Positions 17,950-25,228 of a stretch of DNA of 64,000 nt are shown here, one piece after another. Source of the DNA: Nonomuraea thailandensis (GTDB lineage: Bacteria; Actinomycetota; Actinomycetes; Streptosporangiales; Streptosporangiaceae); contig NZ_JAMZEB010000002.1 of NCBI RefSeq assembly GCF_024172165.1, forward strand, positions 6,779,501 to 6,843,500, in the 5' to 3' direction. Under the pieces are notes generated by a model, which saw nothing but the letters and a program-made list of their open reading frames with translations, did not search any database and was not told where the DNA came from. The position numbers and the translations under genes are program-made. How positions within the stretch are numbered: position 1 is the stretch's first letter; each line of letters starts with the position of its first letter.

Positions 17950-18009
17950 CTGATCCGGAAAATCGAGGCATCGTTTGCGAGCAGACCGACGCGGCGCGGT
18001 GGAGCACGC

Positions 18010-19746
18010 GTGCACGTGATCGCGACGGCCGGGCACGTGGACCACGGCAAGTCGACGCTGGTCCGGGCGCTGACCGGCATGGAGCCGGACCGCTGGGCCG
18101 AGGAACGCCGCCGCGGCATGACGATCGACCTCGGGTTCGCCTGGACCACGCTCGGCTCGGGTGAGCGGATCGCGTTCGTCGACGTTCCCGGGCACGAGCG
18201 GTTCGTCACCAACATGCTGGCCGGGGTCGGGCCCTGCCCCGCGGTGATGCTCGTCGTGGCGGCCGACCAGGGCTGGCAGGCCCAGTCGGCCGAGCACCTG
18301 GCCGCCCTGGAGGCCCTGGGCGTGCGGCACGGGCTCGCGGTCGTCACCCGCGCCGACCTCGCGGATCCCGGGCCCGCCCTGAGCCAGGTCCACGATCACC
18401 TCCGCGGGACCGGGCTGGCGGGGATCGGCAGCGTCGTCGTCAGCGGGCGGACCCGGCAGGGGCTCGGCGAGCTGGAGACCGCCCTGGCCCGGCTCGCCGC
18501 CGCGTTACCCGAGCCGGACACCGGCGGCGCCGTCCGGTTGTGGATCGACCGGGTGTTCACCGTCACCGGGGCGGGGACCGTCGTCACCGGCACCCTGACC
18601 GGGGGAACGCTGCGCGTCGGCGACGAGCTGGAGGCGGGCGGGGCCCGGGTCGCGATCCGGGGGCTCCAGACGCTCGGCGAGAAGGCGGAGCGGGTCCGCG
18701 CGACCGCCCGCGTCGCCGTCAACCTGCGGGGCGTCGGCCGCGGCGACCTGTCCCGCGGCATGGCGCTGGTGACACCACGGGCGTGGCTGCCGGCCCGGGT
18801 CATCGACGTACGGCTCGATCCCGCGATGAGCCGCAGGCGGGAGGAGGCGGTGCTCCACGTCGGATCGGCCGCCGTTCCCGTCAGGATCCGCGTGCTCGGC
18901 CCCGACACCGCCCGGCTCACCCTCGGCCGCCCGCTGCCGCTCAGGACCGGCGATCGGGGCCTGCTCCGCGACCCCGGCAGGCGGGAGATCGTCGCCGGGC
19001 TCCTCGTGCTGGACGTCCGCCCGCCCGCGTTACGGCGCCGGGGCGCCGCGGCGGCCAGAGCCGCCGCGCTCGGCGAGGTGCGCCTGCCCGACGCCGCGGC
19101 GCTGCTGCGCTGGCACGGCCTGCTGACGGCCGGCGAGCTCACGGCGATGGGCTGTCCTCCTGGCGGGACTCCGGTGGCCGGCGACTGGCACGCCGACCCG
19201 GAGCACTGGTCGTCGCTGGCACGCCGGCTCGCCGAGCACGTCGCGCGACGGCCCGCGCACGATCCGGGGATCACCGTGGACGCCGCGGCCCGGCTGCTGG
19301 GGCTGCCCGACCGGCGGCTCGCCGAGGCGCTCGTCGCGCCGCCGCTGGTGATCGAGGGCGGGCGTGTCCTGCCCGCCGGCAGGTCGCTGCCTCCCGCGAT
19401 CGCCACGGCGGTCGCGAAGCTGGCCGCCGACCTCGCCGGGCGCCCCTTCGCCGCGCCCACCGCCGAACGCCTGGACGAGCTCGGCCTCACGGGCAGGACG
19501 CTGGCGGCCGCGATCCGCGCGGGCGCGGTGTTGTCGATCGGAAAGAACGTCGTGCTCCTGCCCGACGCGCTGGACCGGGCCGCGGACGCGCTCGCGGCGC
19601 TGCCCTCGCCCTTCACCGTCAGCGACGCGCGGGTGGCCCTGGCCACCAGCCGCCGCGTCGCCCTGCCTGTCCTGGAGTGTCTCGATGCCCGCGGAATCAC
19701 CCATCGCGTCGACGACGACCGGCGCGCCCTCCGCCCGCGCGCCTGA
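18010..19746 (+). CDS. selB: Selenocysteine-specific elongation factor
   Basis: The protein has 578 residues and starts at GTG 18010 (VHVIATAGHVDHGKST), 60 bp after tRNA-Sec. SelB carries Sec-tRNA to the ribosome at UGA codons marked by a SECIS hairpin. The N-terminal 170 residues are the GTPase (GHVDHGKST, DVPGHE, VTRADLAD in place of the usual NKxD). EF-Tu-like beta-barrels follow to about 340. The C-terminal 230 residues are winged helices with RLLGLPDRRLAEAL and LDELGLTGRTLAAAI, which in SelB bind the SECIS loop. Its presence shows that this genome decodes UGA as Sec. Confidence 0.95.
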   Translation: MHVIATAGHVDHGKSTLVRALTGMEPDRWAEERRRGMTIDLGFAWTTLGSGERIAFVDVPGHERFVTNMLAGVGPCPAVMLVVAADQGWQAQSAEHLAALEALGVRHGLAVVTRADLADPGPALSQVHDHLRGTGLAGIGSVVVSGRTRQGLGELETALARLAAALPEPDTGGAVRLWIDRVFTVTGAGTVVTGTLTGGTLRVGDELEAGGARVAIRGLQTLGEKAERVRATARVAVNLRGVGRGDLSRGMALVTPRAWLPARVIDVRLDPAMSRRREEAVLHVGSAAVPVRIRVLGPDTARLTLGRPLPLRTGDRGLLRDPGRREIVAGLLVLDVRPPALRRRGAAAARAAALGEVRLPDAAALLRWHGLLTAGELTAMGCPPGGTPVAGDWHADPEHWSSLARRLAEHVARRPAHDPGITVDAAARLLGLPDRRLAEALVAPPLVIEGGRVLPAGRSLPPAIATAVAKLAADLAGRPFAAPTAERLDELGLTGRTLAAAIRAGAVLSIGKNVVLLPDALDRAADALAALPSPFTVSDARVALATSRRVALPVLECLDARGITHRVDDDRRALRPRA

Positions 19747-20170
19747 GGTCGACCGGCTGCTGGCCCGGGCCCGCGCGGGCCTGCGGCGCCTGCCGCCCGC
19801 GGAGGCCTGGGCCGCCGTGGGCCGCGGCGCGAAGATCGTCGACACCCGGCCCGAGCACCAGCGCAGGGCCGCGGGCGAGATCCCCGGAGCCGTCGTGGTC
19901 GAACGCAACCACCTGGAGTGGCGGCTCGACCCCACGTGCGAGTCCCGCATTCCCGAGGCGGCCTCCCGCCACGTCCAGTGGATCGTGATCTGCGCCGAGG
20001 GGTACTCGTCCTCGCTGGCCGCGGCGGCGCTGCGCGAGCTCGGCCTGCACGACGCCACCGATGTCGTCGGCGGGTTCGGCGCCTGGGTGGAGGCCGGCCT
20101 GCCGACGGTGCGCCCCGCCAGGCCCACGGCGCCGCGCGGGCCCGGAGAGGGCGCCGTCCCGGCGGGCTAG
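19685..20170 (+). CDS. Rhodanese-like protein overlapping selB
   Basis: The protein has 161 residues. The rhodanese domain (about 40-145) contains KIVDTRPEHQR, GEIPGAVVVERN and the active loop ICAEGYSSS with the catalytic Cys, then LHDATDVVGGFGAW. The only suitable start is ATG 19685, giving a 62-bp overlap with the selB 3' end in another frame and hence probable co-translation. Rhodaneses can carry perselenide as well as persulfide, so supplying selenium to SelD is a plausible role from position. This is inference. The stop shares the CTAG at 20167-20170 with the stop of the opposing lipoprotein gene. Confidence 0.85.
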   Translation: MPAESPIASTTTGAPSARAPEVDRLLARARAGLRRLPPAEAWAAVGRGAKIVDTRPEHQRRAAGEIPGAVVVERNHLEWRLDPTCESRIPEAASRHVQWIVICAEGYSSSLAAAALRELGLHDATDVVGGFGAWVEAGLPTVRPARPTAPRGPGEGAVPAG

Positions 20171-20673
20171 GACGGCAGGGTGTCCAGATGGGTGCGCGCG
20201 GTCTCCGCGAACTGCTGGAGCCGCGTGTCCGGCACGGTGCCGCCGAGCACGATGAACCTGTCCTTCGACATCGCCGCCACCTCCACCTCGCCGTCGTGGC
20301 GGGCGACGTTCTTGGGGCCCACCACCGAGTCGACGCTGCCCGCGGCGCCGCATTCCGCGTGGAAGGACTTGAACGCGTCCATGGCGTCCACCCCGCTCAC
20401 CACGATCTGCGTCACCGTGGCACCGTCCGTCGCCTTGAAGGATCGCCACCGGGTCACCGCCTCCGCCGGCGCGATGCCCGGTTTCCCGCAGGGCACCAGG
20501 GCCGCGTCCAGGTCCTGCCAGGTCCCCTCCGAGGTGCCCGTGACCGTCCACGTGCGGCCGTCGTCGAGCTGGCCCGGTTCCAGGAGGAGCGGGGCGGGCC
20601 CGGTCTTCTGCGCCGTCGCCGTGCCGCAGGCGGTGCAGAGCAGCGCGATGACGATCGCGATCGTGCGGTTCAT
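20167..20673 (-). CDS. Small exported lipoprotein or secreted protein
   Basis: The protein has 168 residues. The N-terminus MNRTIAIVIALLCTACGTA is a signal peptide with a lipobox-like LCTAC. The mature domain (GRTWTVTGTSEGTW, MDAFKSFHAECG, DRFIVLGGTVPDTRLQQF) resembles small PknH-like extracytoplasmic sensor lipoproteins with two conserved Cys, but the match is weak. It is the last gene of the minus-strand redox operon, 32 bp after the MauE-like gene. Its function is unknown. Confidence 0.7.
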   Translation of the reverse strand: MNRTIAIVIALLCTACGTATAQKTGPAPLLLEPGQLDDGRTWTVTGTSEGTWQDLDAALVPCGKPGIAPAEAVTRWRSFKATDGATVTQIVVSGVDAMDAFKSFHAECGAAGSVDSVVGPKNVARHDGEVEVAAMSKDRFIVLGGTVPDTRLQQFAETARTHLDTLPS

Positions 20674-20705
20674 TGTCTGGTCCTCCCGGGGGTTCGTCGC
20701 AGTGA

Positions 20706-21239
20706 TTACCGCCCGTGGGCCGTGGAGGTTCCGTGCAGGTCGGCGACCTTTCCCGCCACGATCACGAACGCCGCCGCGAAGCCGGCCAGCCCGCAGGCGA
20801 CCAGCCGCGCGCCCGGCTCGGCCGGTACCGGCGGCCATCCTGCCACGAGCGGCGCCGTCGCCAGAGCGAGCAGCGCGGCGCGGCCTACCTTGGCGGCCGA
20901 CACCGGGCTGGTGCCGTCCAGGCATCCGCACGGCACCCCGCCCCTGCGCCGCAGCAGTACGGCCAGGTAGCCGGCCAGCGCCACGTACCACAGTGCCACG
21001 GCCGCGGCGGCGGGCCGCAACAGCCGGGCCTCCCCGGTCGCCCACCCGGCCAGGACGGCCGCGCCGGCCAGGCCCTCGGCGGGCCCGATGAGCGGCGTGA
21101 GCCGTACCAGGAAGGAGGGGAGCAGGCCGTGCGACCTGATCACCCGCGTCAGGTCGCCGCGGCGGCGCACCGCCGCGACGACCAGCAGCACGGCGCCCGC
21201 CAGGGCGAAGCAGGCAGCCAACGTGTCGAGGATCGTCAT
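20706..21239 (-). CDS. MauE-like (DoxX/VKOR-type) redox membrane protein
   Basis: The protein has 177 residues with four or five hydrophobic segments. The family MauE is needed for disulfide formation in methylamine dehydrogenase light chain. The match rests on the size, the N-terminal LAACFALAGAVLLVVAAV helix, a GPAEGLAGAAVLAG segment and the redox motif GVPCGCLDG between helices three and four. Its ATG directly follows the TAG of the upstream membrane protein with no gap, so the two are translated as a pair. Confidence 0.65.
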   Translation of the reverse strand: MTILDTLAACFALAGAVLLVVAAVRRRGDLTRVIRSHGLLPSFLVRLTPLIGPAEGLAGAAVLAGWATGEARLLRPAAAAVALWYVALAGYLAVLLRRRGGVPCGCLDGTSPVSAAKVGRAALLALATAPLVAGWPPVPAEPGARLVACGLAGFAAAFVIVAGKVADLHGTSTAHGR

Positions 21240-21953
21240 CTACGTCCAGAGGAGCGCGAGTGACAGCAGGAAGCCGGTGGCGCACAGGCGCCCCACCCAT
21301 GCCGTCGAGGCCAGCAACTTCGTGTCCCACCGGCGCGGGTCGCCGCTGAGCGCGCGGGAGAGCGGCATGAGCGCCCTGCCCACGCCGAAGCCCAGCCCGG
21401 CCAGCAGGCCCGGCCCCAGCCCTCCGGCCAGCACGATCACCAGGACGAGCAGCTGGGGCAGCGCCGTCGGGGTGAAGGTGCGCACGCCGGTGCCCATCTC
21501 GAAGCCGAACTGCAGCGGCCCGGAGAAGTCGGCGCGCGGGATGACGTCCTGCGGCACGAGCCGGCGGTTCTGCGGCAGCGACAGCGGCCGCCCGGCCAGC
21601 TCGAAGAGCATGATGACGACGACGATCGGGGCGAGCAGCCACAACCGCGCCGTTTCCGGAATGATCGACGCCAGCCCGCCGAGCGCTCCGGTGACGAGCC
21701 CGGCCAGCAGCGCGCCGAGCATGAGTCCGGTGCTGAACACCGGCAACTTGCCTCGCCAGACCGACGAGGTCAGCAGGTCCGCTGAGTTGAGGCTTCAAAC
21801 GGAGCCGGACAGCGAGAACCCGGCCGTCACCCCCAGCAGCGCCCAGGCGAGCGGGGTGAACGACGGGGTCCAGAGTTGGTGGGCGGCCGCCACCAGAGCC
21901 GCGCTCAGCGCGATGCCGAGCGCGACCCGGGTGGCGGCGTAGGTGTTGCCCAT
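21240..21953 (-). CDS. Polytopic membrane protein with in-frame TGA at codon 53, candidate selenoprotein
   Basis: From ATG 21953 (7 bp after the previous stop) the frame gives 52 residues with two membrane helices (ALGIALSAALVAAA; WALLGVTAGFSLSGSV). It then meets TGA at 21797-21795 and continues open for another 184 codons to TAG at 21240. The downstream part (LPVFSTGLMLGALLAGLV, LLAPIVVVIMLFEL, LLVLVIVLAGGLG) reads naturally as helices 3-6 of the same protein, with no frame change. It lies between MauA-like and MauE-like genes, 1.4 kb from the end of selB. Sec insertion is supported by the Sec locus and by a hairpin just after the TGA. Alternatives are a nonsense mutation or two proteins, the second starting at TTG 21746. 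The only Cys is in GRLCATG near the C-terminus. Confidence 0.6.
21750..21797 (-). promoter_or_regulatory. SECIS-like hairpin after the in-frame TGA
   Basis: Nine bases after the TGA, TCAGC (21785-21781) pairs with GCTGA (21774-21770) around the six-base loop GGACCT. The loop opens with G and closes on GC/GC, as in the E. coli fdhF element (loop AGGUCU, quoted from memory). An outer stem GCCTC (21793-21789) can pair with GAGGC (21754-21750). The two codons ending in A here, TCA and CGA, fall inside these stems in an otherwise strongly GC3 gene. The TGA-to-loop distance (14 nt) is slightly short for bacterial SECIS elements. Confidence 0.4.
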
Positions 21954-21960
21954 CCTGGAA

Positions 21961-22455
21961 CTACAGAGCCCAGGAGCAGATGTAGAAGTAGGTGCCGCCG
22001 CAGGTGGCGACGTTTCCGTCGGCGCAGCGGTAGCTCCTGCCGCTGTGCGTCCACCGCCAGGCGTTCCTGGCGGCCAGGCCGCCCGTGCCGCACGCCTTGA
22101 CCGCGTAGCTGTTGTAGCAGGTGCCCGAGGAGCGCAGGAACCAGCCGTCGGAGCCGCAGTAGCTCCTGGAGTAGGTGCCGCCGACGCAGACCTTGGTGTT
22201 GTTGTTGTAGCCGGTCCAGCTTCCGTAGTTGGCGCAGCTGGTGTACTCGGTGCCCACCGCCGCGTGGGCGCTGTTGTTCCTGCCCGGCAGGGCGGACAGC
22301 ACGTTCAGGGCCAGGGCGCCGCCCAGCGCGCCCATGGTCTTGAAGACGGTGCGGCGGGAGGGCGCCGACCAGGTCAGGCGGCTGCGCCCGCCGGTGTCGG
22401 GCTCGTCGTCCACGGAGGGCACGTCGGCCCAGTAACGGTCGACATCGACTGTCAT
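21961..22455 (-). CDS. Tat-exported Cys-rich protein, MauA (methylamine dehydrogenase light chain)-like
   Basis: The protein has 164 residues. After a 30-residue n-region comes a twin-arginine signal (SRRTVFKTMGALGGALALNV, cleavage near HAA). The mature 110 residues hold eight Cys and many Trp, Tyr and Gly (YTSCANYGSW, KVCVGG, SYCGSDGWF, CSWAL), the composition of the disulfide-stitched MauA light chain, though shorter and with 8 rather than 12 Cys. MauD- and MauE-like genes flank it, supporting a related folding route. No MauB heavy chain or MauG is present, so it is probably not an amine dehydrogenase as such. The ATG overlaps the upstream TGA (ATGA). Confidence 0.6.
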   Translation of the reverse strand: MTVDVDRYWADVPSVDDEPDTGGRSRLTWSAPSRRTVFKTMGALGGALALNVLSALPGRNNSAHAAVGTEYTSCANYGSWTGYNNNTKVCVGGTYSRSYCGSDGWFLRSSGTCYNSYAVKACGTGGLAARNAWRWTHSGRSYRCADGNVATCGGTYFYICSWAL

Positions 22456-22958
22456 GCGCTTGACCTCTCTGAGTGGCTGACGGCGAGGAAGGCGTCGAGG
22501 TCGTCGTCGGAGCCGACGACCCTGCGCCATTCCTCCGTCCCGTCGGCGGAGTACTTGACCAGCGTCGGGGTCGCGCCGACGGCGACCTTGCCGAGCAGGG
22601 CGGCGTCGATGAGGGACAGGACGTGGCTGCCGGCCACCCACTCGCCGCACCGCTCGGCGGCGGCCAGCAGCACGGCGTGCCCGGGCAGGTCCGGCCCGGC
22701 CACGGCGGCCAGGCGGTGGGCCCGCTCCCGGCAGTTGGGGCAGTGCTCGGAGACGACCAGCACGAACGTCGGCAGGCCGTCGTCGGAGCCGAACCGGTCC
22801 ACCGATCTGACGGCGGGCGCCGCCGGAACGGCCGCCTGCGCCTGGAGCAGCTTGCCCTGCAGCTCGCGCACCATGTTCAGCAGCGCGGCGAAGGCGAACA
22901 GCAGCAGCACCGTCCCCAGGAAGGACAGCACCGCCAGCGAGTCGAGGAACGCCCTCAT
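22452..22958 (-). CDS. Membrane-anchored thioredoxin-like protein, MauD-like
   Basis: The protein has 168 residues. A single N-terminal helix (LAVLSFLGTVLLLFAFAALL) anchors a thioredoxin fold with the redox motif SEHCPNCRERA and the cis-Pro region VGATPTLVKY. MauD proteins of this size deliver or maintain disulfides in the exported MauA subunit. The gene sits 4 bp after the first gene of the operon and overlaps the MauA-like gene, so the redox protein and its presumed Cys-rich substrate are made together. Confidence 0.7.
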   Translation of the reverse strand: MRAFLDSLAVLSFLGTVLLLFAFAALLNMVRELQGKLLQAQAAVPAAPAVRSVDRFGSDDGLPTFVLVVSEHCPNCRERAHRLAAVAGPDLPGHAVLLAAAERCGEWVAGSHVLSLIDAALLGKVAVGATPTLVKYSADGTEEWRRVVGSDDDLDAFLAVSHSERSSA

Positions 22959-22962
22959 CGAG

Positions 22963-23640
22963 CTAGCTCAGCCTGCACGAGATGGACTCCACGACGTCGA
23001 TGAAGCGCACGTCGTCCGGGCGGGCGGCGATCACGGTCGTCGCGGTGGTGTCGTTGACCATGAAGGCCGAGCGGGTCTGCACGGCGCCGGCGCCGTCCCG
23101 CTCGTCCACGCGCCACATCGAGCCGCCGCGCACGCGCTTGCCCTTGGCGCGCGGGACCGAGTCGGAGGCGTCCGCGAGCGGCTTGACCTGGACGTTGCAG
23201 ACCTGGTCGATGGTGTTGACCGCCAGCAGGTTGGCGAGCGTCAGGCCCGAGCCCGCCCGCGGCAGCATGGTCAGGCCTTCCGGGGTGTCCTGGATGTCGA
23301 ACTTGGCGAGGATGTCCATGAAGGTCTCGAAGGGGACGCCCGTGCCGGTGAAGAAGGTGGAGATCTCGTTGTGCGGCCCCACCCACACCATGTTGGTGCC
23401 GCTCTCCGGGTCCTCCAGGGACAGCAGCCGGCCGCCGTTCCACTGGGCCTCACGCACGGTGTAGCGCGACCAGTCGCCCATCTGCTTGGAAACGATTTCA
23501 GCAGACCCGGCCGGAGTCACCTGGAACCGGATGCCCTCGGTGGGGCCGTGTGCCCAGATGAGGTAGGCCCAGCCGCCGATGAAGGGCTGGGAGTTGCCGT
23601 CGACGACGAGACTCTGTCCGTTCGGTGCACGCACTTGCAT
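22963..23640 (-). CDS. Unknown protein, first gene of the Mau-like redox operon
   Basis: The protein has 225 residues, starting at ATG 23640 with GGAAGG 7 bases upstream. There is no signal peptide and no clear membrane segment. It is mixed alpha/beta with an N-terminal beta-rich half (WAYLIWAHGPTEGIRF, WSRYTVREAQWNGG) and two Cys (VCNVQ, SISCRLS). I do not recognise the family. Its lead position suggests a cytoplasmic partner, perhaps for regulation or for handling the exported MauA-like protein. Confidence 0.75.
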   Translation of the reverse strand: MQVRAPNGQSLVVDGNSQPFIGGWAYLIWAHGPTEGIRFQVTPAGSAEIVSKQMGDWSRYTVREAQWNGGRLLSLEDPESGTNMVWVGPHNEISTFFTGTGVPFETFMDILAKFDIQDTPEGLTMLPRAGSGLTLANLLAVNTIDQVCNVQVKPLADASDSVPRAKGKRVRGGSMWRVDERDGAGAVQTRSAFMVNDTTATTVIAARPDDVRFIDVVESISCRLS

Positions 23641-24036
23641 GGTGTTGCCTTCCACGAGGGGAAAACGGCACGCCGGAATGGCGTCCGCATGGGCGTCGAG
23701 CTGCGAGGGGGGTGCATGCGTGCCGGGCGCCTTGCCGGGCACCACCAGAATGATCGTCGGAAATATCTCACGGCGATCCACAGCCGGTCAAGATCTTGCT
23801 CAGGCCTCGGGACGGAGGTGATTCTCCGGAATGCGCAGGGGCCGCCCGGACCCAGCCTCGGCCCTTGTTTCCGCACGTCAGGCGGCGTTCGTCAGTCTCA
23901 CCCTCTCGCCGCCAGAGGCGCCGGCTGCTCCCCGGATCGGGGCTCTCGACGCCCCGTGGTGGCAGGGCATGGTGAACTCGGGGCGTGGCGGGGGTTCAGC
24001 GCCCCGGCGATGCGTCCGTCGTCGGGCTCGCGCGCC
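23641..24036. other. 396-bp intergenic region
   Basis: The region holds the Mau-like operon promoter and leader (23641-23791). Towards the VOC gene stop lies a CGGGGCG/CGCCCCG inverted pair on the minus strand that may end the VOC transcript. I see no additional gene. Short open frames here lack start signals and protein-like composition. Confidence 0.5.
23762..23791 (-). promoter_or_regulatory. Sigma-70-like promoter for the Mau-like operon
   Basis: On the minus strand TTGACC (23791-23786) is followed after 18 bases by GATATT (23767-23762), a good -35/-10 pair for a high-GC actinomycete. It leaves a leader of about 115 bases before the ATG at 23640. No other promoter is evident within the six-gene operon. 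Confidence 0.5.
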
Positions 24037-25083
24037 TCAGCCCTCCTGGCGGAAGATGATCGCGACGCCCAGGGCGGCGTCCGCGGGCACGAACAGCTCT
24101 CCGGGGCCGGTGCGGGTGATGGGGACGTCGTTGCGGCGCAGGAACCGCTCGGTCGCGGCGAGGTCGCCCACCGACACCGCGTACGCGACGAACGCCGGCA
24201 GTGCCGCCGGACGCTCGCCGGGCAGCAGCTCGGCGAGCTCCGAGGCGGGGACGACGGTGACGCCCGCCCGCTCGAAGCGGGCCGCGCCCGGCGCCCGGCC
24301 GTCATGCGCCCGGCCGTCATGCGCCCGGCCGTCCCGCGCCCGGCCGTCCCGCGCCCGGTCCTCATGCGCCCAGCCGTCGCGTGGCCGGCCGAAGTACGCG
24401 CCGTAGCGCCGCCTCAGCTCGGGCGTCGCCGCGTCGGGGGCGCACAGCACGCATTCGACCAGCCCGGTCGCACCGTTGGGATGGCCGGTGCGTGGCGGGT
24501 CGTCGTGCGGCCCGGCCGCGGTGTTCTCGGCGAACCCGATCCTGCCTTCCGGCACGCGCCCCTCGGGCAGCCCGGGATCGGAGATCTCCAGGTAGCGGGC
24601 GGGCTCCATCCTGGTCCCCGCGCTCGTCTCGACCGGCCGCTGAACGGTGTGCACGCCACCGTGGCGGACACCGGCGGCGGTCAGCCGCGCCGCGACCCGG
24701 TCGAGGTCCGGCGTGTCCGCGATCATGATGTGCAGCCCCTCGAAGCGCCGCAGGAACGAGGCGATGTTCCCGGCGGTGGCGCGGATGGCGGCCACCAGCC
24801 CGGGCAACCTGTCGCCGGGGACCCGCAACGGGATCGGGCGGACCGCGCCGGGCGCGGGGCCGGTCTCGGGCAGCACGGCGACCAGCTCGACGAAGTTGCC
24901 GGGGAAGTACACGTGGGTGTTGGCCACCCCGAACGGCTCGGCGGGGCCGCCCGCCACGCGGGGCAGCACGGGACAGGCGGGCGCCGGCACCGTGAAGCCG
25001 AGCCGCCGATACCGCTCCATCGCCTGGTCCAGATCCCGCACGATGTGCCCCACATGATGCAGGCCGTTGACATCGTCACCCAT
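24037..25083 (-). CDS. Glyoxalase-like (VOC, Glyoxalase_3) protein with repeat insert
   Basis: The protein has 348 residues. Residues 8-175 form the first VOC half (LHHVGHIVRDLDQAMERY, TVPAPACPVLPRV, NTHVYFPGNFVELVAVL), typical of glyoxalase-like domain 3 proteins. A second VOC-like half follows. An Asp-Arg-Ala-Gly-rich insert (about 230-262, DGRAHDGRA-type repeats) lies between them and looks disordered. The ATG at 25083 is preferred over upstream in-frame codons because the domain starts right after it. Function is unknown beyond the metal-dependent VOC fold. It diverges from the AraC gene across a palindrome. Confidence 0.8.
   Translation of the reverse strand: MGDDVNGLHHVGHIVRDLDQAMERYRRLGFTVPAPACPVLPRVAGGPAEPFGVANTHVYFPGNFVELVAVLPETGPAPGAVRPIPLRVPGDRLPGLVAAIRATAGNIASFLRRFEGLHIMIADTPDLDRVAARLTAAGVRHGGVHTVQRPVETSAGTRMEPARYLEISDPGLPEGRVPEGRIGFAENTAAGPHDDPPRTGHPNGATGLVECVLCAPDAATPELRRRYGAYFGRPRDGWAHEDRARDGRARDGRAHDGRAHDGRAPGAARFERAGVTVVPASELAELLPGERPAALPAFVAYAVSVGDLAATERFLRRNDVPITRTGPGELFVPADAALGVAIIFRQEG
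24291..24380. repeat. Six-unit 15-bp tandem repeat within the VOC gene
   Basis: Units of 15 bp (GCGCCCGGCCGTCAT and close variants) run from 24291 to 24380. They encode a five-residue periodicity on the minus strand (DGRAH, DGRAR). The frame is kept, and copy number is likely to vary between strains. Confidence 0.85.
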
Positions 25084-25125
25084 CACGAGCCACCTTCCGT
25101 CGCCGTCGCCGAGCCGCGAGCGATA

Positions 25126-25143
25126 TTGAGAGTACGCTCTCAA
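25126..25143. promoter_or_regulatory. Palindromic operator between VOC and AraC genes
   Basis: TTGAGAGTACGCTCTCAA is a perfect palindrome (7-bp arms, TACG centre) in the 145-bp divergent gap, in a locally AT-rich stretch. It looks like a dimeric repressor site. The binding protein is not identified. Confidence 0.5.
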
Positions 25144-25228
25144 ATAGGAGTCCGCCACCATTTTCTTCGCCGGACGGTGTGCGTCCTTTTACCTGGAACG
25201 CCTGGAGCGACGACCACGATCATCTGGT

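Noticed and set aside
20167-23640. Genuine methylamine dehydrogenase cluster
   Set aside because: MauB, MauG and an amicyanin are absent, and the MauA-like protein has 8 rather than 12 Cys.
24291-24380. CRISPR array
   Set aside because: Units are 15 bp with no spacers and keep a coding frame. The same holds for 46088-46177.
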